A stretch of DNA of 64,000 nt from Bradyrhizobium guangzhouense (GCF_004114955.1 NZ_CP030053.1:1550001-1614000), one strand, 5' to 3'; counted from the stretch's first letter, positions 27,301-35,963 are shown. Numbers and translations: made by a program. The notes: generated by a model from the letters alone, not told the origin.

Positions 27301-30300
27301 GTACGGCTCCGTCTCGAGACGACGTTCAAACTGCGCCTCGTTGAAGTCGGCTTCATCGAAGCCGCCAAATTTCGCGGTAAGTCCGCGCAGCGAGCGGGTA
27401 AGCTGCAACTGCCCGATAATTCGATCTGCCGCGAGATCGACGCGCGCCCGGCGTGCGAAATCGAGCCCCGCTTCGGCCTCCTGTTGCACTTCGGCAAGGG
27501 GATCGCCGCAGGCGAGAAGGTGCGTCAAGAGATGATGGCGGGTGAAGCTCGCATAGTTCACATCGCCGACTTGCTGCGCGGCGTCGAAGGCGCGCTTCAG
27601 CCAGGGGCGACCCGTCCTCACATCTCGCGTCCAGCTGCCGAAGCCGAGATAGACGCGGGCCTTGAACCGGTCCAGTCCGCGCGTCTCGACCAGATCGAGG
27701 CCGAGCCGGGCAAAACGATAGCCGGCGGCGTAGTCGCCGAAGTCGGGGCCGAGCACGGTGCCGAGCACGATGTAGGCAAGGCACGACGCATCGGAGTTGC
27801 CGTATTGCAGGCTGAGATTGGCCATGCGTCCGATGATCAGGCGACGCAAGCCCTCGTCGATGTACCAGGCTGGCGAAACCAGCACCGTAAGGACGTCCAT
27901 CGTTCCGCGCGCGACCGGATCAGCCATCTGCGGCAGATCGAGCAGGGCCTCGATCGGACGGTCGCCGATCGCTTGCCACATCCGCTGATATTCCCCCTGG
28001 ACCTCGTCCGGCGTTGGATGCGCGGACCAGTCGATACCGACGCGTCGCAGATAATCGAGCGCGGTCTCGACGTCGCGATCGCTTGGCTCCATCCGCAGCC
28101 GGGTCACTGCCGCGAGATCGGGCAGGGTGGCCGCACGCTTTGCCAGCTCGGCGAGACGCGTGTTCGCGGCGGCGTGGTCGCCTGCCAGGAATTCACATTC
28201 GGCGCGCTGCAGCGCCAGCGCGAAGCTCAGTGTGTAATGTTGCTCCCAGCGATCCCGGGGCAGCATGGCTTCGCCGGCGGCGAAGTGAGCGTGGGCCATG
28301 GCGAAGGCTGTCGCGGCCTTGGCGCGGCGACCAGCCAGCAGATTGAGTTCCGCCAGCCTGACGCGCTCGTCGGGTGCGGTGATCAAGGCCGTGCCGCGGT
28401 TGAGCTGGCTGACGATCTCGAAGACGTGTTCCTCGATCGCTTCAGGCGCGGCTCTCGCCGCGAACAAACGGCCGATGCGCAGATGCGCCGCCGCCCGTTG
28501 GTCCTCTGGAATCAGCGCATAGGCCGCTTCCTGAAACCGGTCGTGGACGAAGCGGTAGGTGTTGCCCTGCGGCTCTACGAATTCCTGGCGAACGGCAGGC
28601 CACAGATCGGCGTTGACCTGCTCGTCCGAGAGGCCGAGCACGACCGAAAGCACCGCGACCTCGGCGATATGTCCGAGACAGGCCATCTGCTGGAGGGCTG
28701 TGCGCGTGACCGCGGGCAGCCGGGTGAGCTTCCCCAGCATGAGGTCGATGACGTTGTCGGTGTACCGCTTGGCGTGAATGCGCTCGAGGTCCCAGGACCA
28801 GCTGATAGCACCATGGTCGAAGGCAAGCAGGCCTTCGTCGACCAGCGAGAACATGAACTGGATGGCGAAGAACGGGTTGCCCGCGGTCTTCTCGTGCACG
28901 AGCTGGATCAAGGGCGCTGCGTGCCTGGGCTCGCAACGAAGCGTGTCCGCAAGCAACTGGCCGAGATGCCTGCGACCGAGCGGTGCGAGCGTGATCTCCA
29001 CCACCCGTCGCCCCCGCGCCTTGATGGCCTCGCGCATGCGCATGACGGGATGCGTGGAATCAACCTCGTTGTCCCTGAAGGCGCCGATCAGCATCAGGTG
29101 CTTCAGCTCCGATCGGGTCAGGATGTCCTCGAGCAGCTCGAACGTTGCCATATCGAGCCATTGCAGGTCGTCGAGGAACAGCACCAGGGGATGTTCGGCC
29201 CGCGCAAACACGCTGATGAACTGCTCGACTACGCGGTGAAAGCGGCTTTGCGCGTGCTGGAGCGGCAGCTCAGGAACGGGCGGTTGTTCGCCGATGACGG
29301 CTCTCAGCTCCGGGATTAGATCCACGACAAGCTGTCCGTTCGGGCCAAGCGCGCTGAGCAGGGCCTGGCGCCACTCGTTCAGCACGGCTTCGCGTTGGCC
29401 GAGAAGGGGGCGAACGAGGCCCTGGAATGCCTTGGCGAGTGTGGCGTAGGGGATGTCGCGTTTGTGCTGGTCGAATTTGCCCGAAGCGAACAAGCCGTGC
29501 GAAGGCACCAGCACCTTGTGCAGCTCGTTGACGACGGAAGACTTGCCGATGCCGGAATATCCAGCGACCAGCGCAATCTCCGGCACGCCTGACTTGACGA
29601 TGCGTTCGAACGAGGCGAACAACATCTCGCGCTCGGATGTCCTTCCGTACAGCTTCTCGGGGACGAGAAGTCGGTCCGGTGTGTCGTGCCGGCCCAGCGG
29701 GAAGTCGTCGATGCAACGCCGAAGCTCCCACTCGGCAAGGCAACGTTGCAGATCTCTCTCGGCGCCGCCCGCGGTCTGGTAGCGCTCCTCGGCCATCTTG
29801 GAGAGCAGTTTCATGATCAGCCTGGACACCGCGCCGGGCACGTTGCCGCTTCGCTTGGCCGGGGCCTCCGGCTCTCTTGCGACGTGACAATGCACCCATT
29901 CCATCGGATCATCGGCGGCGAATGGAAGCGAGCCGGTGACCATCTGGTAGAGCGTGATGCCGAGCGAGTAGAGATCGCTCCGGGAGTCGATCGAGCGGTT
30001 CATGCGTCCCGTCTGCTCGGGAGACATGTAAGCGAACGTACCGGCGATCTGCTCGTGCGCAGCCGCGGACAGCCGTTCGCGCGGGCGCCGCGTTGCGAAG
30101 CCGAAGCCGGTGAGATGCACGCCGCCATTGTTGCGGCTCACCAGGATATTTGCCGGTTTGATATCCTTGTGCACCAGGCCCTGTTGATGGACCTTGCCCA
30201 ACGCGGCGGCGATCTGGATTGCGAGACGCAGGAAATCGCCCGTCTCCATGGGCGCGTCGGTCAGCCAGGTCAGAGGCTCGCCGCCGCGATCCTCGAGGAC

Positions 30301-30567
30301 GAGAATGGTGCGGCCGTGATCCTGCAGCAGCTCGAGCGGCTTCGCTGCCCAGGCACCGTCCAGTTCGTCCTTCAGCGCAAATTCGTGAGCCAGCCGGTCG
30401 AGGCTTCGCGGGCTTGGATGCTCGGCGGCCGGAACGACGGCCAGCACAACCTGCCGTTCACCGTCAATGCGTTCGCGGGAGGTGCGGCACAGCAGAATCC
30501 CTTCTTCGTCGCAGAGGACCTGCGGACCGTGGGCCCAGCCGGTGCCCATAAACGATGAGAGATTCAT
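24331..30567 (-). CDS. Giant hybrid sensor: pseudokinase - AAA/TPR - GAF - PAS - PAS - histidine kinase - receiver
   Basis: A 2078-residue soluble multidomain protein. Residues 1-285 are Ser/Thr-kinase-like. The catalytic-loop H133-K134-D135 remains, but the DFG aspartate is Gly154 and no lysine fits the VAIK position, so activity is doubtful. Residues 305-650 form a STAND/AAA module with P-loop GYSGIGKS (336-343) and LFLDDLQWLD. A long TPR-like helical stretch follows to about 1250, then a GAF domain, two PAS domains, HisKA with phospho-acceptor H1714 (GVAHDFNNIL), HATPase (GKGTGLGLSMVYG) and a receiver with D2002. ATG 30567 was chosen over a start 52 codons upstream. It runs convergently against the arabinofuranosidase gene. 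The signal is unknown. Confidence 0.88.
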   Translation of the reverse strand: MNLSSFMGTGWAHGPQVLCDEEGILLCRTSRERIDGERQVVLAVVPAAEHPSPRSLDRLAHEFALKDELDGAWAAKPLELLQDHGRTILVLEDRGGEPLTWLTDAPMETGDFLRLAIQIAAALGKVHQQGLVHKDIKPANILVSRNNGGVHLTGFGFATRRPRERLSAAAHEQIAGTFAYMSPEQTGRMNRSIDSRSDLYSLGITLYQMVTGSLPFAADDPMEWVHCHVAREPEAPAKRSGNVPGAVSRLIMKLLSKMAEERYQTAGGAERDLQRCLAEWELRRCIDDFPLGRHDTPDRLLVPEKLYGRTSEREMLFASFERIVKSGVPEIALVAGYSGIGKSSVVNELHKVLVPSHGLFASGKFDQHKRDIPYATLAKAFQGLVRPLLGQREAVLNEWRQALLSALGPNGQLVVDLIPELRAVIGEQPPVPELPLQHAQSRFHRVVEQFISVFARAEHPLVLFLDDLQWLDMATFELLEDILTRSELKHLMLIGAFRDNEVDSTHPVMRMREAIKARGRRVVEITLAPLGRRHLGQLLADTLRCEPRHAAPLIQLVHEKTAGNPFFAIQFMFSLVDEGLLAFDHGAISWSWDLERIHAKRYTDNVIDLMLGKLTRLPAVTRTALQQMACLGHIAEVAVLSVVLGLSDEQVNADLWPAVRQEFVEPQGNTYRFVHDRFQEAAYALIPEDQRAAAHLRIGRLFAARAAPEAIEEHVFEIVSQLNRGTALITAPDERVRLAELNLLAGRRAKAATAFAMAHAHFAAGEAMLPRDRWEQHYTLSFALALQRAECEFLAGDHAAANTRLAELAKRAATLPDLAAVTRLRMEPSDRDVETALDYLRRVGIDWSAHPTPDEVQGEYQRMWQAIGDRPIEALLDLPQMADPVARGTMDVLTVLVSPAWYIDEGLRRLIIGRMANLSLQYGNSDASCLAYIVLGTVLGPDFGDYAAGYRFARLGLDLVETRGLDRFKARVYLGFGSWTRDVRTGRPWLKRAFDAAQQVGDVNYASFTRHHLLTHLLACGDPLAEVQQEAEAGLDFARRARVDLAADRIIGQLQLTRSLRGLTAKFGGFDEADFNEAQFERRLETEPYLEQAGFWYWTRKLQARVLANDPAAIAAAAKADKLLWTSKALFDRIDFHFYAALAEAAFCEVAAPGERVRHLDALTRHHRQLQQLAEISPEDFADRAALISAEIARIEGRELDAMRFYDRAIAAAHANGFPQNEAIANELAGRFYTTRGFDKIANAYLRDAHYGFIRWGAEPKVRQLEHLYPRLHVAEDTGSGSRLTIQQMDVTTVVKASQAVSSEIELPKLIETLMKIVLQNAGADRGLLILSRHDDFRIEAEGQSRGDEFTVAMRQTPLSTPDCPEALLRYVIRAQKPLIVDDATRPDPLYGDDYVRRRHPRSMLCLPLLKQAKLIGLLYLENTLTTHAFTPDRVAVLDLLAAQAAISLENTLLYRDLQEREARIRRLVDSNIIGILFWDGNGDVSYANDAFLSMTGYSRQDLVSNAIRWNDMTPAEYRDGDMQRIEQLRTSGQTPSREKEFIRKDGSRVPVLIGSASLAGSSDQCVSFVLDLTARKQAEEKYRLLMEQAHDAILVLDQGGRVIEANRTAGVMLGRAREQIIGLPFRSILVPADATEVARLLAPDSTGLLQLRLNGPDDKGLDVEMSAAHVSTGGQELIIVIGRDISQRLRLEQQLRQAQKMDAVGQLTGGVAHDFNNILTVITGTIQILIDGLADQPDLVAIAHMIDDAATRGADLTMQLLAFARRQPLQPRNVDVNNLIVDTAKLLRPTLGEHIEIGSMLQADCWHALIDPGQLSTALINLAVNARDAMAGGGKISFGTTNVSFGPDNPGPDNTPGDFVLVTVSDTGSGIPRAIRDKIFEPFFTTKELGKGTGLGLSMVYGFIKQSGGHIRIDSEEGVGTTFSLYLPRATQAAASARVATKGELQRGSETILLVEDDELVRNYVEAQLKSFGYRTIAAPNGPEALALVDQGAAFDLLFTDVVMPGGMNGRELADAVLRRRPGVPVLYMSGYPEAAMMHDGRLDPDITLLSKPYRPADLAHAIRQVLESRGRPGVTP

Positions 30568-31021
30568 GTCGGTAGACCATGCCGCCGCCGGGTTCAGGTC
30601 CAAGCCATGACAGGCTCGCCCGGTCCTCCGCCTCATCCTCCATAAGACTGCCCCGATGCGGCAATGCGCGCCGTTACCGTTTCTGTGTTTCCGCGTCCGG
30701 GACGCATGAAGGGCAGGACGCACGTGCGACGTTCGGCACGACAGGGCTGGCCCCTCACGCCTTCATTCCGGCGCCCGGCTCGATCGACGAAGCCGGGCAC
30801 CGTTAAATCGTATCATTTGCCTCAATCTCGTCAACGGACGGCCTATGAAGGCGGCGGCGAAGCGAAATGCATTCGGCCAAGACGGCATGCAACAGAGGTC
30901 TCTCACGGGTGGCGTCGCAACTTCAAGGAGAGCGGACGCGTCCATCGCGAGCCGGCGAGAGAATTCAGTTCTTTCAATTGGTTAGACGCTGGGCTGGCGG
31001 AGCCCGAACCAGCCCCCGACG
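30568..31021. other. Intergenic region, no gene supported
   Basis: 454 bases between the sensor-kinase start and the end of a minus-strand permease gene. It must hold the kinase promoter. Open frames here have no recognisable protein. No binding-protein or ATPase gene for the neighbouring permeases is present. Confidence 0.5.
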
Positions 31022-31819
31022 TCACGTCCGGATTACAAAACCCTTCGCAAGGTGATGGCGCACAAAATAGATCATCGCGATTCCCGGCACGACGGCGAGC
31101 ACCGTCATCGCCATGACAAGGCCGAAGTCGGTTCGAAAACCGAACAGGCCGTTGATGGCCATGGTGATCGGCTTGCCACCGGTGGTGGTCAGGATGCGGG
31201 CCAGCACCACCTCCACCCAGGAGAAGATGAAGCAGAAGAACGCGGCGACGCCGATGCCGGGCGCAATCGCCGGAATGAGGTGGCGAAAGAAAAAGCTCGG
31301 CAGCGAATGGCCGTCCAGGAACGCCGTCTCGTCGAGTTCGCGCGGCACCGCGGAGATGAAGCCCTCCAGGATCCAGATCGAGATCGGAATGTTGAAGACG
31401 CAATGGACTAGCGCAATGCCGACCGGCGTATTTGCAAGGCCAATTTGAGCGAACAGGACGAAGATCGGCAGCGACAGCACGACGGTCGGCGTGATCCGGA
31501 ACACCAGCAGCAGGAAGAACAGCTGGCGATCGCCGGCGAAGTTGTAGCGCGCGAATGCATAGGCGGCCGGTAGTCCGACGCCGAGGCACAGCGCGACGTT
31601 CAGCACGACATAGATGATGGAGTTGACGATCGAGTCCTTCAACGCGGCCGAATGCAGGATGTTCTGGTAGTTGACGAGACTGAAATGTCCCTCCGCGATT
31701 CCACCTCTCGGCAGCGTCGAGACGAAGCTGGTGATGATCGTCTGCGCAAGCGGCACAAGGATGAAGACCCCGATCACGGCAAACAGGGCGATCCGCCCCC
31801 AGGATGACGGCGGCTTCAC
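31022..31819 (-). CDS. ABC sugar transporter permease (MalG/UgpE type)
   Basis: A 265-residue membrane protein with the carbohydrate-uptake-2 permease pattern: an N-terminal helix (IALFAVIGVFILVPLAQTII), six helices in all, and the EAA loop in RELDETAFLDGHSLPSFFFRHLIPAIAPG. GTG 31819 overlaps the upstream permease stop (GTGA). The longer reading from 31873 would overlap further and has no site. No ATPase or binding protein gene lies next to this pair, so the transporter is incomplete here. Confidence 0.85.
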   Translation of the reverse strand: MKPPSSWGRIALFAVIGVFILVPLAQTIITSFVSTLPRGGIAEGHFSLVNYQNILHSAALKDSIVNSIIYVVLNVALCLGVGLPAAYAFARYNFAGDRQLFFLLLVFRITPTVVLSLPIFVLFAQIGLANTPVGIALVHCVFNIPISIWILEGFISAVPRELDETAFLDGHSLPSFFFRHLIPAIAPGIGVAAFFCFIFSWVEVVLARILTTTGGKPITMAINGLFGFRTDFGLVMAMTVLAVVPGIAMIYFVRHHLAKGFVIRT

Positions 31820-32691
31820 GTGGTGAGCTCCTCGGTGGGCGCTCGCGCGCTCGTCGCCGCCTTGAAGGTCCATGCAACCGCCAGCACGATCAGGAAATAG
31901 ACGATCGAGCGGGCCGCTGATGGTCCATAGTTGAAGGACAGGATTTCCTCGCCGAGGTCGAGGCTGAGAAAGGCGGTGGCGCTGTCAGGGCCTCCTGCAT
32001 TGATGCGGAAAGCCTCGATATAGATCATGAAGCTGTCCATGAAGCGAAGCAGCACGGCCATCGACAGCACGGTCTTCATTTTCGGCAGCTGAATGAAGCG
32101 GAACACCTGCCATTGCGACGCGGCGTCGACGGCCGCGGCCTGGTAGTAGGCCGGCGGAATGCTGGAGATGCCGGCATAGGCGAGCACGACGACCAGCCCC
32201 AGCCAGTGCCAGGTGTCCATCACCACCAGCACGATCCAGGTGTGCAGGGCGTTGAACTTGTAATCGAAGCCGACGCCCAGCCACGTCAGCAGTCTGCCGG
32301 CGAGACCGGCATTGGGATTGATGAAGTTGAGCCAGATGACCGGGATCATGTTCCAGGGGACCACCAGCGGCACGGTGATCAGAACGAGGACGGTGCTGAC
32401 GATGAACTGGTTGGAACGCTGCAGCAGCAGCGCGATCCAGATGCCGAGCGGAAGCTGGACCGACAACACGATTACCGAGAACAGGAAGCTGCGTCCGAGG
32501 CTCGCGTAGAAGCGCTCCGAAGTGACGATGTTCCTATACCAGTCGACGCCGACCCAATAAGGATTGTTCAGGGTGAACAAGTCCTGGAAGGAATAGTTGG
32601 TGACGGCGATGAGGGGCAGGATTCCGACGAGGGTCACGATGACCAGCGCAGGAAGAACCAGGAACCAGGCTCGGTTGTCGTATAGTTTCAT
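31816..32691 (-). CDS. ABC sugar transporter permease (MalF/UgpA type)
   Basis: A 291-residue membrane protein beginning KLYDNRAWFLVLPALVIVTL. Its EAA loop is in PPAYYQAAAVDAASQWQVFRFIQLPKMK, typical for MalF-like subunits, and about six membrane segments are visible. ATG 32691 is preferred because a GTG at 32745 would place the start inside a terminator hairpin. It is coupled to the MalG-like gene downstream. The substrate is unknown; sugars or polyols are usual for this family. Confidence 0.85.
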   Translation of the reverse strand: MKLYDNRAWFLVLPALVIVTLVGILPLIAVTNYSFQDLFTLNNPYWVGVDWYRNIVTSERFYASLGRSFLFSVIVLSVQLPLGIWIALLLQRSNQFIVSTVLVLITVPLVVPWNMIPVIWLNFINPNAGLAGRLLTWLGVGFDYKFNALHTWIVLVVMDTWHWLGLVVVLAYAGISSIPPAYYQAAAVDAASQWQVFRFIQLPKMKTVLSMAVLLRFMDSFMIYIEAFRINAGGPDSATAFLSLDLGEEILSFNYGPSAARSIVYFLIVLAVAWTFKAATSARAPTEELTT

Positions 32692-32725
32692 GTTGAACGA
32701 CTGCAGCGGGACAGGCCCGGTCACG

Positions 32726-32754
32726 AAAAAGGCCTCGATTGACACCGAGGCCTT
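32726..32754 (-). terminator. Rho-independent terminator downstream of the soxCD-like operon
   Basis: On the minus strand a 9-bp stem (AAGGCCTCG / CGAGGCCTT) with an eight-base loop runs into TTTTT. It lies between the 107-residue membrane protein gene and the MalF-like permease gene, so it probably ends the sulfite-dehydrogenase transcript. Confidence 0.75.
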
Positions 32755-32859
32755 CCCAGCATTCCGGATCGGGTCTGACCTAGCCCGTCATTTGGCAAGA
32801 ATCCAAGAGGCGGCAGCGCAGCCCAGTTCCGCGCCGCAATCATGTGTCGACGCGCCTCG

Positions 32860-33183
32860 TCAGCGCTGCGCGTCGCGTTCGTCTTCGGGATCGCTCACCG
32901 GCTCCGGGATCAGCACCACCGGCTCGTCATAGCCCTTGCGGCTGCTGTAGAACACCAGCGCCATCAGGCCGGCGCCGATGACGAGCGAGAACACGACACC
33001 GAGCACCAGTGCGACAAAACCTGCTTCCGGAACCTTGGTATCCGTGCTGGTCCAGCCGAGATAGCCGAGAATGCAGGCGGCAAGAAGCAGGGCGCACAGC
33101 ACCGCAACGACGATCCATCTGGCGAATTTGCTGCCTTCGGAGCCCGCCGGCGCGACGGCCGCTTGATTGTCTGTGCTGATCAT
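32860..33183 (-). CDS. Small two-helix membrane protein, unknown function
   Basis: A 107-residue protein with a hydrophilic N-terminal part, two predicted membrane helices (WIVVAVLCALLLAACILGYL and FVALVLGVVFSLVIGAGLMA) and an acidic Pro/Asp-rich C-terminal tail. I do not recognise a family. It is the last gene before the terminator, 15 bases after the DUF302 gene, so it is probably cotranscribed with the SoxC/SoxD-like genes. Confidence 0.7.
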   Translation of the reverse strand: MISTDNQAAVAPAGSEGSKFARWIVVAVLCALLLAACILGYLGWTSTDTKVPEAGFVALVLGVVFSLVIGAGLMALVFYSSRKGYDEPVVLIPEPVSDPEDERDAQR

Positions 33184-33198
33184 GGATCCCGCCTCACA

Positions 33199-33669
33199 CT
33201 AGGGCGCAGTCGCTTTGGCCGCGATCGCATGCAACGCGCCGGTCAGCGCCGCGACGACGGGCTTGGCCGGCTCCCCGGCGCCGTGACGTCGTGCGAGAAA
33301 GGCTGGATCGTTGTAGGACAGCCAGGTCTCGCCCTGCTCGTCCTGCCAGACCAGCGCTTTCAGCGGCAGGTCGATGCCGGCCGTCTGGGCTTGCTGCATC
33401 AACGGCGTGCCACCCTTGGCATTGCCGAAGATGAGCAGGTCGGTCGGCCGCAGCTTCAGGTCGACCGCGGCCGCACCCGCGGCGTGATCGATGTGGGCGA
33501 ACACGGTGAGGCCCCGGGCCTTCACCTCGGCCTCGAGCCGCTTCATCGTGTCGTCAGGTCCGAAATGGCTCTTGATGGTGATGAGTCCGTCCGCGGCCAT
33601 GGCTTGAGTCTCCCATAAACATGTCACTGCAATCAGCGCGACGATCCCTATCAATCTCGACAGCTTCAC
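33199..33669 (-). CDS. Exported DUF302 domain protein
   Basis: A 156-residue protein with a signal peptide (LIGIVALIAVTCLWETQAMA, cleavage near AMA-AD) followed by a DUF302-like domain: SHFGPDDTMKRLEAEVKARGLTVFAHIDHAAGA, LRPTDLLIFGNAKGGTPLMQ and ALVWQDEQGETWLSYNDP. The function of DUF302 is unknown; members often sit beside redox proteins. GTG 33669 starts ten bases after the cytochrome stop. The longer reading to 33735 would overlap that gene. Confidence 0.8.
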   Translation of the reverse strand: MKLSRLIGIVALIAVTCLWETQAMAADGLITIKSHFGPDDTMKRLEAEVKARGLTVFAHIDHAAGAAAVDLKLRPTDLLIFGNAKGGTPLMQQAQTAGIDLPLKALVWQDEQGETWLSYNDPAFLARRHGAGEPAKPVVAALTGALHAIAAKATAP

Positions 33670-33679
33670 GTCCAAGCGC

Positions 33680-34228
33680 TCACTTCTTGTGAAACAGCTT
33701 CGCCGGATCGAATTCCGGATCCGGAACAAAACCATCGCGATTGGGCATCCTGATTTTCGGCAAGGAGTCCTTGTCGACCTTGCCGTCGGCGGGAACGATG
33801 CCGTTCAGGCTCAGAATGTAGGCGGTGACGGCGTAGGTCTCGTCGGTGCTGAGCGAGCCAGGCGTCGGATATGGCATCGCGCGATGGATGTAATCGAACA
33901 GCGTCGTCGCATAGGGCCAGAAGCTGCCGACCGTCTTGACCGGCATGTTGGAGGCGAGCGTGCCCTGTCCGCCGACAAGACGATCCTTGATGCCGCCCTG
34001 GCCGTTCTCGCCATGACAGGCCGCGCAATTGTCGGCAAAGACCTGCTTACCTTGCGCGGCGGTGCCGCTGCCGTCAGGCAGACCCTTGCCATCGGGACCG
34101 ACGTCGATGTCCCACAGCTTGATCTCGTCGGACGTTGCCGGACGACCGAAGTCGAAGGCCAGCGCGGGCGCCGCGAGCAGACCGGCGGCGAGGAGGCTGG
34201 CGAAAAGCAGCTTGCTATGCGAGGACAT
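33680..34228 (-). CDS. Mono-heme cytochrome c, SoxD/SorB-like electron acceptor of sulfite dehydrogenase
   Basis: A 182-residue exported cytochrome with a signal peptide (LLFASLLAAGLLAAPALA), one heme-binding motif CAACH and a later methionine ligand candidate in HRAMPYPTPGSLSTDE. The ATG at 34228 follows GGGAGGG and lies 14 bases inside the end of the SoxC-like gene, so the two subunits are coupled. It should accept electrons from the molybdenum subunit in the periplasm. Named SoxD-like by partner; a SorB-type assignment is also possible. Confidence 0.83.
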   Translation of the reverse strand: MSSHSKLLFASLLAAGLLAAPALAFDFGRPATSDEIKLWDIDVGPDGKGLPDGSGTAAQGKQVFADNCAACHGENGQGGIKDRLVGGQGTLASNMPVKTVGSFWPYATTLFDYIHRAMPYPTPGSLSTDETYAVTAYILSLNGIVPADGKVDKDSLPKIRMPNRDGFVPDPEFDPAKLFHKK

Positions 34229-35486
34229 TGCGAACCCTCCCGGCCTCGTCGATGCTCCAGCTTTGCTGGGCGTTGTAATGAAACAGCGCATTCGTCCCCA
34301 TCGCGGCGATGAAGGATTTGCGGTCGGGCTGAACATTGCCCTGGTCGTCGGTGGAGCGGCTGACGATCGTGGTCGGCTTGCCGTCCCACACCCAATCCAT
34401 CTGGAAGCGAACCTGCGCCTTGGGCAGCACCGGCAGGCTCAACTGCGCCTGCTGCCAGGTTTTGGCACCGTCGGTGGAAATCTCCACCCTGGCGATCTTG
34501 CCGTGGCCGCTCCAGGCGAGGCCGGAGATCCTGACATAGCCGGGTTGGATCTGCATCATGCCCGAGGGCTGGGTGATGACGGAGTTGGTGTCCATCCGCA
34601 GCTGGAATTGCCGCGCCTTGCCGTCGGCCAGCAACTGCGTGTAGCGCGCCGTTTCCCAGCGCGTCATCCACGGTGCGTTGCCGAATTTGAGACGGCGCAG
34701 CCATTTGATATTGAGGTTGCCCTCGAAGCCCGGCATCACCAGCCGCATCGGAAAACCGTGCGCGGGCCGCAGCGGCTCGCCGTTCTGCCCATAGGCGATG
34801 AAGGCCTCGTTCACGATCTCGTCGGTGAGCGGAATGCTGCGATCGACGCCGGCGCCGTCGCCGCCTTCTGCCAGCATCCAGGTCGAGCCCTTGTCCTTGG
34901 CGACGAGGTCGATCAGGAATTTGAGCGGCACACCGGTCCATTCATTGGTGCTGACGAGGCCGTGCGTGTTCTGCACCGTCAGCTCGGGATCCGCCTTCTT
35001 CCAGTTCTCCCAGCCATTGCCGGTGCATTCGATGAAGACCACGCGCGAGATCGACGGCATCCGCTTGAGGTCATCGACGCTGAACACCAGCGGCTTTTGC
35101 ACCATGCCGTGGATCAGCAGCCGGTGCTGCGCGGGATCGATATCAGGCACGCCGGAATGGCTGCGTTCGTAATGCAGATCGGTCGGCGTGATGTTGCCGA
35201 CCAGCTTCTGATGCGGCGTCTTGGAATTGATGGCGTCGCCGGGATCGATGTTGCGCTTGCCTGGTGTCGCCTCCGGAATACGATCGATCTTGACGAAGCG
35301 GGATCGTTCGCTGTGCGCGCCGAGTTCGGCTCCGGGCCCACGATCGGGGACATCCGCCAGCGATTCGGCGTTGGCCGCCTCGGTCGCGGCCACGCCCAAA
35401 ATACCTGCCGACAGTCCTCCCACGAAGCCACGGCGCGACACATTCGCGGGCCGTGACGACATTTCGATTGGCGTCTTGAACGTCAT
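34215..35486 (-). CDS. soxC: Sulfite dehydrogenase molybdopterin subunit, SoxC-like
   Basis: A 423-residue member of the sulfite oxidase family with a Tat signal (SRRGFVGGLSAG), the conserved SKTPHQKLVGNITPTDLHYERSH region, the molybdenum-ligand cysteine in FIECTGNGWEN, and the C-terminal dimerization domain (ISGLAWSGHGKIARVEISTDG). It oxidizes sulfite or a sulfane-sulfur equivalent in the periplasm, passing electrons to the cytochrome encoded next. ATG 35486 has GGGAG five bases upstream, better than the ATG at 35498. No soxXYZAB genes are in the window, so it may act alone as a sulfite dehydrogenase. Confidence 0.87.
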   Translation of the reverse strand: MTFKTPIEMSSRPANVSRRGFVGGLSAGILGVAATEAANAESLADVPDRGPGAELGAHSERSRFVKIDRIPEATPGKRNIDPGDAINSKTPHQKLVGNITPTDLHYERSHSGVPDIDPAQHRLLIHGMVQKPLVFSVDDLKRMPSISRVVFIECTGNGWENWKKADPELTVQNTHGLVSTNEWTGVPLKFLIDLVAKDKGSTWMLAEGGDGAGVDRSIPLTDEIVNEAFIAYGQNGEPLRPAHGFPMRLVMPGFEGNLNIKWLRRLKFGNAPWMTRWETARYTQLLADGKARQFQLRMDTNSVITQPSGMMQIQPGYVRISGLAWSGHGKIARVEISTDGAKTWQQAQLSLPVLPKAQVRFQMDWVWDGKPTTIVSRSTDDQGNVQPDRKSFIAAMGTNALFHYNAQQSWSIDEAGRVRNVLA

Positions 35487-35624
35487 ACCATCTCCCATCG
35501 GTCATCGTGCGTTTTGGAAAATCCGACCGCGTTCATGCCGCGACGTTTACCGCACGTGGTGAAGATTGCTTGTTAGGTTGTGTTAGAAGGAGTGAGCATT
35601 GACGCGCTCTTTCCGTTGGGCCGT

Positions 35625-35963
35625 TCAAGCTTCCTTGAAGGCCTCGTGCGCGCGGGTCGAATAAACCAGAGCCGCGCCGGCGTTGACCGAGATCGCCGTG
35701 CCGAGCGCCTCGGCGAGTTCGCCTTCACTCGCGCCGTGCTTCTTCGCCTCGGCGGCATGAACGGTGATACAGCCGTCGCAGCGCAGGCTGATGGCGACGG
35801 CGAGTGCGATCAGCTCGCGTGTCTTGGCGTCGAGGTGAGCGGTCCTGGCGCCGGCGCCGCTCAGCGTCGCGTAACCCTTGACCGTTTCCGGCGACAGCTT
35901 TCCGATCTCGCCGACACCGGCGATGAGCTGGCGGCGATAGGTGTTCCAGTCGAGCATGGCCAT
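35625..35963 (-). CDS. AhpD-like / carboxymuconolactone decarboxylase family protein
   Basis: A 112-residue protein of the CMD/AhpD fold with the redox pair and proton relay in RCDGCITVHAAEAKKHGAS (CxxC then H). Such proteins reduce peroxides or act on small electrophiles. Start ATG 35963 is preceded by AGGGAGGTTAAC. It diverges from an AraC-family regulator gene with 103 bases between starts, a common arrangement for a regulator and its target. Confidence 0.85.
   Translation of the reverse strand: MAMLDWNTYRRQLIAGVGEIGKLSPETVKGYATLSGAGARTAHLDAKTRELIALAVAISLRCDGCITVHAAEAKKHGASEGELAEALGTAISVNAGAALVYSTRAHEAFKEA

Noticed and set aside
24382..29319. A 1645-codon open frame on the plus strand
   Set aside because: It is the antisense shadow of the sensor-kinase gene, whose domains are unmistakable on the minus strand.
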